A stretch of 64,000 nt of DNA from Affinundibacterium fentianense. Lineage in GTDB: Bacteria; Pseudomonadota; Gammaproteobacteria; Burkholderiales; Burkholderiaceae_D. The position numbers were made by a program, and so were the translations under genes. This document shows positions 6,508 to 15,143 of the stretch, piece by piece (position 1 is the first letter of the stretch; the number at the start of each line of letters is the position of its first letter). The stretch spans positions 293,112 to 357,111 of the forward strand of contig NZ_JAGSPJ010000005.1 in assembly GCF_018139545.1 (NCBI RefSeq). The letters run 5' to 3'. The notes beneath the pieces were generated by a model that saw nothing but the letters and a program-made list of their open reading frames with translations, was not told the DNA's origin and searched no databases.

Positions 6508-9162
6508 TCAATGCGGGAACTTTTCCCAATTTTTGTCGAGCTTGGGTTTGAATAATTGTTCATCGACTCGGTTGGGAGGAATTCTCGCGTCGCCCCTAGG
6601 TAGGCCACTGTCTTCAGAGGTCGCTTTGAAACGCTTGTCAATTTCTGCCAAGCTCCCTTTTTTGGGTTTCGCGTTTTCGAGTTCTGACTGGTGTTGCGAC
6701 CACCAATAGGCTGCCAACCCGATCATCGCTGTGACGATCAATGCGATCGTCCCAGTGTTGATGCCGGATTTTTTCTGATTCACCGATTCGAGATAGAGTT
6801 CGAAATCATCTTTGCTATCTATCCGGCTTAAGGCTTGTCCCTCGTTTATGCTTAAGTTTTCAGTATGATTTGACGTGAGCGAGGAACCAGTTTGGTCAGT
6901 TTCAATTGCCAAGCTGAGTTGTGGGTTTTGCAAGGATCGAAGTTCGAGTTCGCGTTGATCGGCTGCACGGCTCAGTTCCTCAGCTTGTTGAGTCAATTCT
7001 AAGGTTTCTTTCTCTGCTCGCTGACGCGCAAGTTCTGCCTCAATCGCCTGTTCATGTAGGCTCAATCTGGCTTGTTCTGCTGCAATTGAGTTCGCGATGA
7101 TTTCTGCTCGCTCAAGTGCGAGTCGCTGAGCTTCTTGTTCCCGCAATACGCGTTGTTGTGCAATCAGCATCGACGCTTTTTCTGCATTCAAGCTATTTTT
7201 TGCTTTTGCAATCAAGTCCAACTCTTGTGCGATTTGCTGATGTGCTTGTGCAAGCAAGAGTCTTTCTTGTCCTGCTTGTTCCGTAATCTCTTCAACTTTG
7301 CCATCCAAGTGTTTCACCTGTTCTTCGAGGGTCAGTCGCTGTTGTTGGAGGTTGTTGGCTTGTTGTTCTTGCTGCTGCCTATCTTCTTGTAAAGCAGAAA
7401 GTTGACGCGCTGCTTGTTCTTTGCGCTGAATCGTTTGATCATATAAAGCTTGGAGTGTTTGTAATTCTTGGAGCTGTACAGCAACTTGATTTTCCGATTG
7501 TAACCGAGCTTGTAATAATTGTTCCGCTTCTGCTTCCATTGCCAATTGGGATTGGCTACTGTGCACTAACTCAGCCTCTGTCAGAATTCGTTGTTCGACT
7601 AAGCGTTGCGCATCGAATTCCGCCTGTTGACGTTCTTGCGCTTTTTGCTGTGCTTGAATGGATATTGCGATGCGTTCGCGCGCGATCGCTTCTGCTTCAA
7701 TTTCTGCTTTTGCGAGGCTTTGTGCCGCTTCTAATAAAGCTGATTCATGGGATAGTCTCTGTTGCTCGCTTTGCGCCGCGAGGCGATCATTCTCGATTCG
7801 TTGTTGGACCACGCGCTCAGCATCACGTTCTGCTTGTAAGCGCGCTTGTGCCGTGCGTTCTGCCTCTTGTGCGGCGGCAATTTGCGCAGCAGATGCCTGC
7901 TCCGCTCGTTGTTCCGCGCGCAGTCTTGCTTCAACTTGGGTGAGTAAATCTGCTTCCGCGAGTTGCTTGCGTTGACTGACAAGGAGCGCTTCATTTTCAG
8001 CTAGAACACGTTCTTCAGCTTTTTGGGTCAATAGTCGTTCTAATTCTGTCTTTTCTTTCGCCGCTTGTTCCGCTTCATCCTCAGCAATGGATAAGGCGAC
8101 CGCCGTCTCCATCAACTCCTTCTCGGCTTGAATCTTTTCTTCGATCAGTGTGGCTAGCTCAATTTGCGCGGCGGCGCGCTCTTGCGCTTTTTGTTCTGCG
8201 AGACGGCTTACGAGTAGACGTTCTGTACTTTTGAGCTTGGCTTCTTTTTCAAACGCCAATTTGAGTTTGCTTGCCTTTAGCAATTCATTTTCAGCATCAA
8301 TTTTCTTGTTGTTCAGTTCAATTTGCTGAACATCAATCTGCTCCTGTTCTTGAATCGCGATAATGGCTGCTTGTTCTTCTCGCAGACGCTCTTCTGCTAA
8401 GCGTATTGCCTCTTCCTCTGCCTGCAGACGCTTTTGGGTGTTGTTTTCATTTTCTCGTTGTGCAGCGTGCTTCTGTTGTTGCACTTGACTTAACTCTTGT
8501 TCCGTCGTAAGGCGCTGCTGCGCTAATTCTGCAGCTTGCCGTTCCGCCTCCATAAGATTTTTCTGTGACTCCAAAAGCGCTTGTTCAGTCAGAATCGTTT
8601 GTTCAGCGAGAGCTTTAGCTTGCTGTTCGAATTGGATTCTTTCATTCGTCAGTCGCTCTGCTTCTTGGGATGCCTTTAGTTTTTCTTCGCTTCCAGATAA
8701 AGCAATGGCTTGCTCGTGCGCTTGTTGCTGAGCAATGGCGAGTAACTGCTGCTCGTATTCTATTTTCGATTTGGCCGCTTGCTCTGCTTCTTGTTCCACT
8801 GCAACACGTTGCGCATGCAGTTGGATTGCTTGTTGTTCACTCTCTAGCCTTTGTTGCGCCAGCTTTTCAGCTTGTTTCTCTGCGATCAGACGTGTGCGAA
8901 CTTTGACTAATAATTCTTGTTCAAAATTGGTGCGACTATTCGCGTCGATTAACATGTCGCGTTCAACTTTGGCGCGTGCATACGCGGCCTGCTGCAAATT
9001 CCACTCTCTGTCGATTTGGTCCAAAATACTTTCAGAGGCTTTGTCATTTTGAAAGCTAGCCACAAATTGGCTATGAGTTTCGAGCGTCGGGCTATCAGGC
9101 GTTTCAGTGCTTTGCTCGTCACTGCCTTTACCTAGAATGGATTGCTTAAAATGTTTAAACAT
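6508..9162 (-). CDS. Large membrane-anchored coiled-coil repeat protein, function unknown
   Basis: 884 residues of a type I do not recognise as a named family. An N-terminal polar segment (1-83) is followed by an almost unbroken helical region. From residue 98 to 559 it parses, without one insertion or deletion, into 33 consecutive 14-residue units of approximate consensus A-E-x-L-A-x-x-R-L-x-x-E-x-E. Fourteen residues are two heptads, so this should form a continuous coiled-coil rod. Less regular coiled coil continues to about 725. A polar linker, a single transmembrane helix (about 801-821, rich in I, A, V, ending YWW) and a 63-residue basic/polar tail follow. There is no signal peptide, so the rod is probably cytoplasmic and tail-anchored. 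A weak SD (TAGGT) precedes the ATG. It stands alone, divergent from the M1 peptidase. A structural or scaffold role is inferred from architecture only. Confidence 0.8.
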   Translation of the reverse strand: MFKHFKQSILGKGSDEQSTETPDSPTLETHSQFVASFQNDKASESILDQIDREWNLQQAAYARAKVERDMLIDANSRTNFEQELLVKVRTRLIAEKQAEKLAQQRLESEQQAIQLHAQRVAVEQEAEQAAKSKIEYEQQLLAIAQQQAHEQAIALSGSEEKLKASQEAERLTNERIQFEQQAKALAEQTILTEQALLESQKNLMEAERQAAELAQQRLTTEQELSQVQQQKHAAQRENENNTQKRLQAEEEAIRLAEERLREEQAAIIAIQEQEQIDVQQIELNNKKIDAENELLKASKLKLAFEKEAKLKSTERLLVSRLAEQKAQERAAAQIELATLIEEKIQAEKELMETAVALSIAEDEAEQAAKEKTELERLLTQKAEERVLAENEALLVSQRKQLAEADLLTQVEARLRAEQRAEQASAAQIAAAQEAERTAQARLQAERDAERVVQQRIENDRLAAQSEQQRLSHESALLEAAQSLAKAEIEAEAIARERIAISIQAQQKAQERQQAEFDAQRLVEQRILTEAELVHSSQSQLAMEAEAEQLLQARLQSENQVAVQLQELQTLQALYDQTIQRKEQAARQLSALQEDRQQQEQQANNLQQQRLTLEEQVKHLDGKVEEITEQAGQERLLLAQAHQQIAQELDLIAKAKNSLNAEKASMLIAQQRVLREQEAQRLALERAEIIANSIAAEQARLSLHEQAIEAELARQRAEKETLELTQQAEELSRAADQRELELRSLQNPQLSLAIETDQTGSSLTSNHTENLSINEGQALSRIDSKDDFELYLESVNQKKSGINTGTIALIVTAMIGLAAYWWSQHQSELENAKPKKGSLAEIDKRFKATSEDSGLPRGDARIPPNRVDEQLFKPKLDKNWEKFPH
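7486..8871 (-). repeat. Array of 33 degenerate 42-bp (14-codon) tandem repeats inside the coiled-coil gene
   Basis: These are the codons for residues 98-559 of the coiled-coil protein. Each 42-bp unit encodes one 14-residue double heptad; examples are AEKLAQQRLESEQQ, AERLTNERIQFEQQ, AERTAQARLQAERD and AEQLLQARLQSENQ. Units are divergent in DNA sequence, but the register is never broken. Some three-unit blocks resemble each other more closely (units 7-9, 21-23 and 31-33), hinting at duplication of 126-bp segments. Confidence 0.8.
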
Positions 9163-9783
9163 GAATAGACCTAGATCAGAATAAATTGCTCGAGTTGCAG
9201 CAAGTCAGCTTTGTTCATTGCTCGTCGGAGTTTGGGCGCGAGGCCTTGGATGAACTGCAGACAGATAAGCCGTTCATTTTACCGAAAAACCCCCGAAATT
9301 CCTTGCAAGCAATGCCGCCTTTCGGTTGAAAAACGATTAAAACCACACTTTCTATTCAGACGAAAGTCGAATTGAAACTATCTGGCTTGAAAATTGCGCC
9401 AAAATTGATCGTTAGCTTGCGATCTTGCCGAAAGCCCTTCCCTTAAGAAATGAACCCCGAAGAACGTCAAAAGGGGGCGATACCGCGCATGAATCGCGAA
9501 TAAAATTAACCTAGCGGGTTGTCAAACGAAGCATAGAGGCAATCAAGTAGTTGGGTGATTTTTTGTAAATTCTACAAATCTCCTCGGTTTAATTGTGACT
9601 GATCGCAGTAATGGGGGATAAGTTTGCTTAGAGTTCGGCAAGAATGGGTTGCAGTGCTCATTGTCGAATCAATAAAAATGAGTTTGAGTGGAACTTTCCT
9701 TTCAAACTGCAATCTAACGCGTGGGAAATATTTTCGGAATCAAGATCAAACCCCCGCTTTCTTCCACTTCTTGGAGTTTAATA
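9163..9783. promoter_or_regulatory. 621-bp divergent intergenic region
   Basis: No supported gene. It separates the coiled-coil gene (-) from the M1 peptidase gene (+) and must hold both promoters. Candidate elements: a dyad TTTGTA-5-TACAAA at 9562-9578, and a possible sigma70 promoter TTGTGA (9593-9598) with GATAAG (9617-9622), spacing 18, for the peptidase gene. These are weak pattern matches. Confidence 0.35.
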
Positions 9784-12309
9784 ATGCGTTTGCCGGTTTC
9801 AATAGCGCTCATTTGCATGAGCATGTCTGCCTTTGCGGGCGGTCAATCAGACGATAAATTTCGTCAAATAGAAGATTTATTACCAACGCCAACTTCGGTT
9901 CGAGCCGCTTCTGGTGCGCCAGGGCATGCGTACTGGCAGCAACGCGCTGATTATGTGATACGTGCGAGTCTCGATGAATCCAAGCGTGCCATTACTGGCG
10001 CAGAAACGATCACTTATCATAATAATTCGCCTGATACTTTGAACTATTTATGGGTACAGTTGGATCAGAATATTTTCCGTCCTGATTCTGACGCGAATAC
10101 GACACGCACATTACCTTCGCGAGATGCTTGGAAGAACCCGAATTCAGTGAGTTTTCAGGCGATGGCTGTCATGAATGAACGTGACACATTTGACGGTGGT
10201 TTTAAGATTACAAGTGTGAAGGGCGCGGATGGTCAAACGCTGAAGCATGTGATTAATCGAACCATGATGCGGATCGATCTACCACATAGCCTCAAACCAG
10301 GCGCAAAATTTGTTTTTAGTATCGATTGGAATTACAACATCGGTAACGGGAAATTGCTCGGCGGCCGTGATGGTTTCGAGCATTTTAAAGAAGATAAAAA
10401 CGACATCTTCGAAATCGCTCAATGGTTTCCACGCATGGCGGCTTACTACGATGTCTATGGCTGGCAACATAAACAATTTTTAGGATCTGGCGAATTTACC
10501 CTAGAATTTGGCGATTATGACGTGCAATTGACGGTGCCAAGTGACCATGTGGTATCCGCCACTGGTGAGTTGAGCAATGCAGAAAAAATCTTAACTGCAA
10601 CGCAGCTCGATCGTTTGAAACAAGCTCGTACAGCCAAAACGCCGGTCGTGATCGTGACGCAAAAAGAGGCGGAAGAAGCCGAAAAGTCACGTGCGACCAG
10701 CACCAAAACTTGGCATTTTAAGGCAAAGAATGTACGTGACTTTGCATGGGCTTCCTCACGTAAATACATCTGGGATGCACAAGGCTACAAAGCAGGCACC
10801 AGTACTGGTTTAGCGATGTCCTTCTACCCAAAAGAAGCGAATCCATTGTGGGGTCAATATTCCACGCAAGCGATTATTCATACGATCGAACAATACAATA
10901 AGTTCTCACTTGATTATCCCTATCCAATCGCGCAATCGGTTAACGGTCCACAAGGCGGTATGGAATATCCTATGTTGTCTTTCAACGGCGGTCGTCCGAC
11001 TAAAGACAAAAAGACAGGTGAATCCACTTATTCCAAGCGTACCAAGTACGGTTTGATTAGCGTGATCATTCACGAAGTCGGTCACAATTATTTCCCGATG
11101 ATCGTCAACTCTGACGAGCGTCAGTGGACGTGGATGGATGAGGGCTTGAATTCATTCGTGCAAAGCTTGGCTGAACAAGCGTGGGAAGAAAATTATCCAG
11201 GAACTCGCGGTGAGCCACGTGGTATTGTGGATTATATGAAGAGTCAAAATCAAGTGCCGATTATGACGAATTCTGAATCGATCTTACAGTTTGGACCAAA
11301 TGCTTATGCGAAACCAGCCGCTGGTTTGCACATTTTGCGCGAAACAATTTTAGGCCGTGAATTGTTTGATTTCGCGTTTAAAGAATACGCACAACGTTGG
11401 AAGTTTAAGCGTCCAACACCAGCGGATTTCTTCCGAACAATGGAGGATGCGTCTGGTACAGATTTAGATTGGTTCTGGCGTGGCTGGTTCTACACAACCG
11501 ATCCTGTGGACATCAGCATTGACGGTATCGTCGAGTACACCATGTCGACTAAAGATCCTGAAATTGAAAAAGCATGGCGTCGTGCGCAATTCAATGCTGC
11601 ACCTGTGTCGACTGCGAATCAAACCGATAAAGGTAAATTAGATCGCCGTATCGATTCTCATCCGGAACTCAAGGATTTCTATAATCAGTATGACGACTTT
11701 ACGGTCACAAACAAAGATCGTAATAACTACAGCGATTTGATGAAAACATTGGATGAAGATGAAAAAGCGATGCTGAAGTCTGGCAAGCATTTCTATTTGG
11801 TCGACTTTTCGAATGTCGGTGGTTTGGTGATGCCTTTGATTCTGGAAATTCAATTGCAAAGCGGGAAGAAAGTGATTCAACGTATTCCAGCTGAGATCTG
11901 GCGTTATAACTCGAAAAAATTTACCAAGTTGATCGTCACTGACGAGCCTATGGTGAGTTTGACCCAAGATCCTTATTTGGAAACTGCCGACATCGATACA
12001 AACAATAACTCGTGGCCGCGTAAGATCACGCAATCGCGTTTGGAACTGTTCAAAATGAACTTCCCACAAGGCGATATGATGATTGATTTCAACACGCCAT
12101 TGAAAACAGACAAAGCTGAAGCGAAAGCAGATGGTAAATCCGATGCGAAAACCGAAGCCAAGGATGCAGTGGCAACACCAGCTGCGAAGCTCGATCCGAA
12201 TGCACCCGTGCAGGCAGCTGATAAGGCCGCAGCTAAGGTCGCGACTAAGGCAGCAACTAAGGCAGCAACTAAGCCGGTAACTAAACCTGCAGCCAAAGAA
12301 GTAAAATAA
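9784..12309 (+). CDS. Exported M1-family zinc metallopeptidase with Lys/Ala-rich tail
   Basis: 841 residues from the ATG at 9784. This start is preferred over an upstream GTG because GGAG lies 7 nt before it and a clean signal peptide follows directly (MRLPVSIALICMSMSAFA). The M1 zinc site is complete: H430-E-V-G-H434 with the third ligand E453 in WMDEG, exactly 18 residues after the second histidine. GGMEY (upstream of the zinc site, around residue 400) is the exopeptidase G-x-M-E-N-like motif with Tyr in the last position. The protein ends in an unusual tail (about 775-841) of Lys, Ala, Thr and Asp with near-identical KAAT blocks. It should degrade or trim peptides in the periplasm or at the surface. 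A DUF6702 gene and a TonB-dependent receptor follow on the same strand. The terminator at 12908 separates the receptor transcriptionally, at least in part. Confidence 0.9.
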   Translation: MRLPVSIALICMSMSAFAGGQSDDKFRQIEDLLPTPTSVRAASGAPGHAYWQQRADYVIRASLDESKRAITGAETITYHNNSPDTLNYLWVQLDQNIFRPDSDANTTRTLPSRDAWKNPNSVSFQAMAVMNERDTFDGGFKITSVKGADGQTLKHVINRTMMRIDLPHSLKPGAKFVFSIDWNYNIGNGKLLGGRDGFEHFKEDKNDIFEIAQWFPRMAAYYDVYGWQHKQFLGSGEFTLEFGDYDVQLTVPSDHVVSATGELSNAEKILTATQLDRLKQARTAKTPVVIVTQKEAEEAEKSRATSTKTWHFKAKNVRDFAWASSRKYIWDAQGYKAGTSTGLAMSFYPKEANPLWGQYSTQAIIHTIEQYNKFSLDYPYPIAQSVNGPQGGMEYPMLSFNGGRPTKDKKTGESTYSKRTKYGLISVIIHEVGHNYFPMIVNSDERQWTWMDEGLNSFVQSLAEQAWEENYPGTRGEPRGIVDYMKSQNQVPIMTNSESILQFGPNAYAKPAAGLHILRETILGRELFDFAFKEYAQRWKFKRPTPADFFRTMEDASGTDLDWFWRGWFYTTDPVDISIDGIVEYTMSTKDPEIEKAWRRAQFNAAPVSTANQTDKGKLDRRIDSHPELKDFYNQYDDFTVTNKDRNNYSDLMKTLDEDEKAMLKSGKHFYLVDFSNVGGLVMPLILEIQLQSGKKVIQRIPAEIWRYNSKKFTKLIVTDEPMVSLTQDPYLETADIDTNNNSWPRKITQSRLELFKMNFPQGDMMIDFNTPLKTDKAEAKADGKSDAKTEAKDAVATPAAKLDPNAPVQAADKAAAKVATKAATKAATKPVTKPAAKEVK
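12244..12291 (+). repeat. Four 12-bp tandem repeats in the peptidase tail
   Basis: ACTAAGGCAGCA occurs twice exactly (12244-12255 and 12256-12267) and is followed by two diverged copies (12268-12279 and 12280-12291), encoding TKAA TKAA TKPV TKPA. Repeat-number change here would lengthen or shorten the basic tail in frame. Confidence 0.75.
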
Positions 12310-12332
12310 TAGAAGTTTTTGTTGGAATTGAG

Positions 12333-12836
12333 ATGAGCATGCCGAATAGCTTAAGATTGTTTAAGATTTCTCTGTTAAGCGCACTGATTGCGATCAGTGC
12401 TATGGCATATGCTCATCGTTTTCATGCAGCGATTACTGATATTAGCTTGAACTCGAATACAGGAAATACGGAAATTATCCATACCTTGATGGCACATGAT
12501 ATTGAGGCGATCTTAGAAAATCTGTACCAGCGTCAATTTGATCTGAGTGATCCCGATGATGTGCAGGTGTTTAGAAAGTATTTTGAGAAGCAATTTGTCA
12601 TTAGTGATGTCAATGGTGTTTTACCAGTGAAGTGGGTAGGCTTAAAAGTGGATCCCAATAGCGTGATCGTTTTTCAGGAAATCGAAAAGCGAACTTTGCC
12701 AACACAGGTCAAAATTCGTCAGGCCGTGTTGACGGATTTTTTGAGCGATCAAGTCAATACACTTAATCTTAATAGAGATGGTAATGTGCAGACTTTGACT
12801 TTCACGCGAAGTCAACGCGAGATTGCTTTTCCTTGA
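12333..12836 (+). CDS. DUF6702 family periplasmic protein
   Basis: 167 residues with an N-terminal signal peptide (hydrophobic stretch about 10-26, ending AMAYA), followed by H-R-F-H-A-A-I-T-D-I, the start typical of DUF6702 proteins. This is a small beta-rich family of unknown function, usually found beside M1 peptidases. GGAA lies a few bases before the ATG. The gene begins 23 bp after the M1 peptidase stop and ends before a strong terminator, so it is almost certainly the second gene of a peptidase operon. The histidines just after cleavage could bind metal, but that is speculation. Confidence 0.8.
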   Translation: MSMPNSLRLFKISLLSALIAISAMAYAHRFHAAITDISLNSNTGNTEIIHTLMAHDIEAILENLYQRQFDLSDPDDVQVFRKYFEKQFVISDVNGVLPVKWVGLKVDPNSVIVFQEIEKRTLPTQVKIRQAVLTDFLSDQVNTLNLNRDGNVQTLTFTRSQREIAFP

Positions 12837-12907
12837 CGTAGAATGCATTTGTCTTGGTTTAAATTTGAATAAAATCCGCCTTGTATTGAATATGAGGAAA
12901 AGAATAG

Positions 12908-12932
12908 GAGCGCCTTGCGGCGCTCTTTTTTT
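12908..12932 (+). terminator. Intrinsic terminator after the M1 peptidase-DUF6702 operon
   Basis: Perfect 7-bp GC-rich stem GAGCGCC/GGCGCTC (12908-12914 with 12919-12925), 4-nt loop, followed by seven T. It lies only 28 bp before the ATG of the next receptor gene, so the receptor depends on readthrough or on a promoter overlapping this region. Confidence 0.85.
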
Positions 12933-12959
12933 GTGAATTGTGTTGAGCATTTTATCTTT

Positions 12960-14996
12960 ATGAAACCACGTTTATTAGTTTCTCTCGTTTCAGTATTATT
13001 CGTACAAACTAGTTTTGCTGACGATTCCGTTTTACATCGTGTCGCAATTGATGGTTCCAAGGCTAGTCAACTTGGATTGCTAGATGCCGCAAACGCTGGT
13101 GTGGTTGGTCAAAGAAAATTAGAATCGATGACGACCTATCGTCCTGGCGAACTGTTAGAAGCCATTCCAGGATTAATCGTTAGCCAACATAGCGGCGAGG
13201 GAAAGGCAAATCAATTTTATTTAAGAGGCTTTAATCTTGACCACGGGACAGATTTACGAACGAGCTTAGATGACATGCCCGTGAATCAGCGTAGTCATGC
13301 ACATGGACAAGGTTGGACAGATTTGAACTTTTTAATTCCTGAGCTCACAGCTCGGATGGAATACAAAAAAGGGCCGTATTCCGCAAGTACGGGCGATTTC
13401 TCGGCGGCTGGCAGTGCTGCGATGATTTATGCGAATCGTTTAGCGCAAAGTATTGCCAGTTTGAGTCTTGGACAAAATGGCTATCGACGCGCATTGTTAG
13501 CTGGATCACCTGAATTTTTGGATGGTAACTTGTTGTACGCTGTCGAGACGACGACGAACGATGGGCCGTTCATACATCCGGACCAATTTCGAAAATTGAA
13601 TGCAGTGTTGCGCTATGCAGAAGGATTCGCGAATAATGGATTTAATCTGAGTGCGATGCTATATCGCGGTAAATGGAATTCGACAGATCAAATTCCACTC
13701 CGTGCAGTCGAACTCGGTCAATTGGATCGTTTCGACACCATCGATCGCAGTGATGGGGGGGAGTCGCACCGATATAGTGTTTCGGGTAGCTGGCGTCGCA
13801 CAAATAATGATGATGCAAGTCGACTTAGTGCTTACGTGATTCAAAGTGGCTTAGATTTGTACTCGAATTTCACATACTTTATGGATGATCCTGTGAATGG
13901 CGATCAATTTAGTCAGCCCGACAGGCGAGTGACCAGTGGATTCAATGCGAGCCATACTTGGCATTCGCATTTGAATGGTAAAAATACGGATGTCACAATT
14001 GGCACACAACTGCAAAACGATAATATTTTTAACGGCTTGCATAAAACAAAAGCGCGACGACAATTATCTACCGTGAGAGAGGATCACATCGTCGAAACAA
14101 GTGGTGGTTTTTACCTCGACGTGAGTACAAGATGGACTGATTTTTTCCGCACAAATTTGGGTTTGCGACATGATCAATATCAGTTTCAAGTCGATGGCGA
14201 TCGTACAGAAAATTCAGGTAAAGCGAGTGACCATATCACTAGCCCGACAGCGAGTTTCATTTTTGGACCATGGAATAAAACAGAATTCTATTTTAATGTT
14301 GGAAATGGCTTTCATAGCAATGATGCGCGGGCGACGTTGACGACACTAGATCCACAAACTTTAGAGGCGACCGGGCGTTCTCCTGGTTTAGTTCGCGCGC
14401 AGGGGCGTGAACTCGGCCTACGCACCGAGTTCTTACCGCGACTACAAAGTACGTTCTCTGTATATCAATTGAATTTTGATTCTGAACTCAGTTTTGTTGG
14501 CGATGCAGGAACCACTGAAGCGGGGCGCCCGAGCCGTCGTGTAGGTATCGAGACTTCGCATTCCTATCAGGCTGCAGATTGGTTTTCGATCGATTTTGAT
14601 GCGGCTTACGCGAAAGCGCGTTCGCGTGGGGGTGACTCTGCTGGAAATTTTGTTGTGGGTGCGGTGGAAGGCGTTGCGCAACTATCCTTCAACTTTGATA
14701 AGCTTGGTCCTTGGTCAGGTGCATTGCGTTGGCGCTACTTTGGACCTCGAGCCTTGCTTGAAGATAATTCGGTACGTTCAAAAGCGAGTAGCACAGTGAA
14801 TGGCCGAATTGCTTATAAATTCAGTTCGAGTTTGAAATTAGAGGTAGAAGGTTTTAATCTCACCAATCGTCGTGATTCTGCAATTGATTACTTCTATGCG
14901 TCGCAATTGAAAGGTGAAGCGAGTCCCCAAGAAGATATCCATTTCCATCCCTTAGAATCCCGTTCATTTCGCGTCATGTTGGTAAAGACATTTTGA
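12960..14996 (+). CDS. TonB-dependent outer-membrane receptor
   Basis: 678 residues from the ATG at 12960. An in-frame TTG lies upstream but falls inside the terminator. Signal peptide about 1-20 (SVLFVQTSFA). The plug domain is clear: YRPGELLEAIPGLIVSQHSG, then FYLRGFNLDHGTDLRTSLD, then the histidine-bearing loop RSHAHGQGW and YKKGPYSASTGDFSAAGSA. A barrel of about 22 strands follows, and the protein ends MLVKTF with the terminal Phe expected for outer-membrane insertion. There is no TonB-box extension or STN domain. Position after the M1 peptidase and DUF6702 genes suggests joint use of a peptide- or metal-related substrate; this is inferred. A bidirectional terminator follows. Confidence 0.92.
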   Translation: MKPRLLVSLVSVLFVQTSFADDSVLHRVAIDGSKASQLGLLDAANAGVVGQRKLESMTTYRPGELLEAIPGLIVSQHSGEGKANQFYLRGFNLDHGTDLRTSLDDMPVNQRSHAHGQGWTDLNFLIPELTARMEYKKGPYSASTGDFSAAGSAAMIYANRLAQSIASLSLGQNGYRRALLAGSPEFLDGNLLYAVETTTNDGPFIHPDQFRKLNAVLRYAEGFANNGFNLSAMLYRGKWNSTDQIPLRAVELGQLDRFDTIDRSDGGESHRYSVSGSWRRTNNDDASRLSAYVIQSGLDLYSNFTYFMDDPVNGDQFSQPDRRVTSGFNASHTWHSHLNGKNTDVTIGTQLQNDNIFNGLHKTKARRQLSTVREDHIVETSGGFYLDVSTRWTDFFRTNLGLRHDQYQFQVDGDRTENSGKASDHITSPTASFIFGPWNKTEFYFNVGNGFHSNDARATLTTLDPQTLEATGRSPGLVRAQGRELGLRTEFLPRLQSTFSVYQLNFDSELSFVGDAGTTEAGRPSRRVGIETSHSYQAADWFSIDFDAAYAKARSRGGDSAGNFVVGAVEGVAQLSFNFDKLGPWSGALRWRYFGPRALLEDNSVRSKASSTVNGRIAYKFSSSLKLEVEGFNLTNRRDSAIDYFYASQLKGEASPQEDIHFHPLESRSFRVMLVKTF

Positions 14997-15029
14997 TGTT
15001 GATTCTTGATTTTTTTGATGATTAAAAAG

Positions 15030-15066
15030 AAGGCCAGCGAGTCAATGACTTGGCTGGCCTTTCCTT
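15030..15066. terminator. Bidirectional terminator between convergent genes
   Basis: AAGGCCAGC (15030-15038) pairs with GCTGGCCTT (ending 15062), with a further AGTCA/TGACT pairing in the loop after a small bulge. T-rich sequence follows on the right and A-rich sequence precedes on the left, so it serves the receptor (+) and the M28 peptidase (-). Confidence 0.8.
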
Positions 15067-15143
15067 TTAACAGCAGTCATTTACCAAACTTAGATGGTTT
15101 CATCCATCGCATGCGTAGTCTGGACAAGACCAAAAACTGACTT

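Noticed and set aside
6323-6709. 128-codon + strand ORF over the end of the coiled-coil gene
   Set aside because: Half of it is antisense to coding sequence and the rest contains the hairpin; Ser/Cys-rich translation typical of a chance frame.
7455-7943. 162-codon + strand ORF opposite the coiled-coil gene
   Set aside because: It is the antisense shadow of the repetitive, low-complexity coiled-coil gene, with Leu/Ala-biased composition produced by the repeat; no SD or family.
9624-9857. 77-codon + strand ORF before and over the M1 peptidase start
   Set aside because: Overlaps the signal-peptide region in another frame, no SD and no membrane or domain pattern.
11638-12069. 143-codon - strand ORF opposite the M1 peptidase
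   Set aside because: Antisense shadow; the sense frame is a conserved peptidase.
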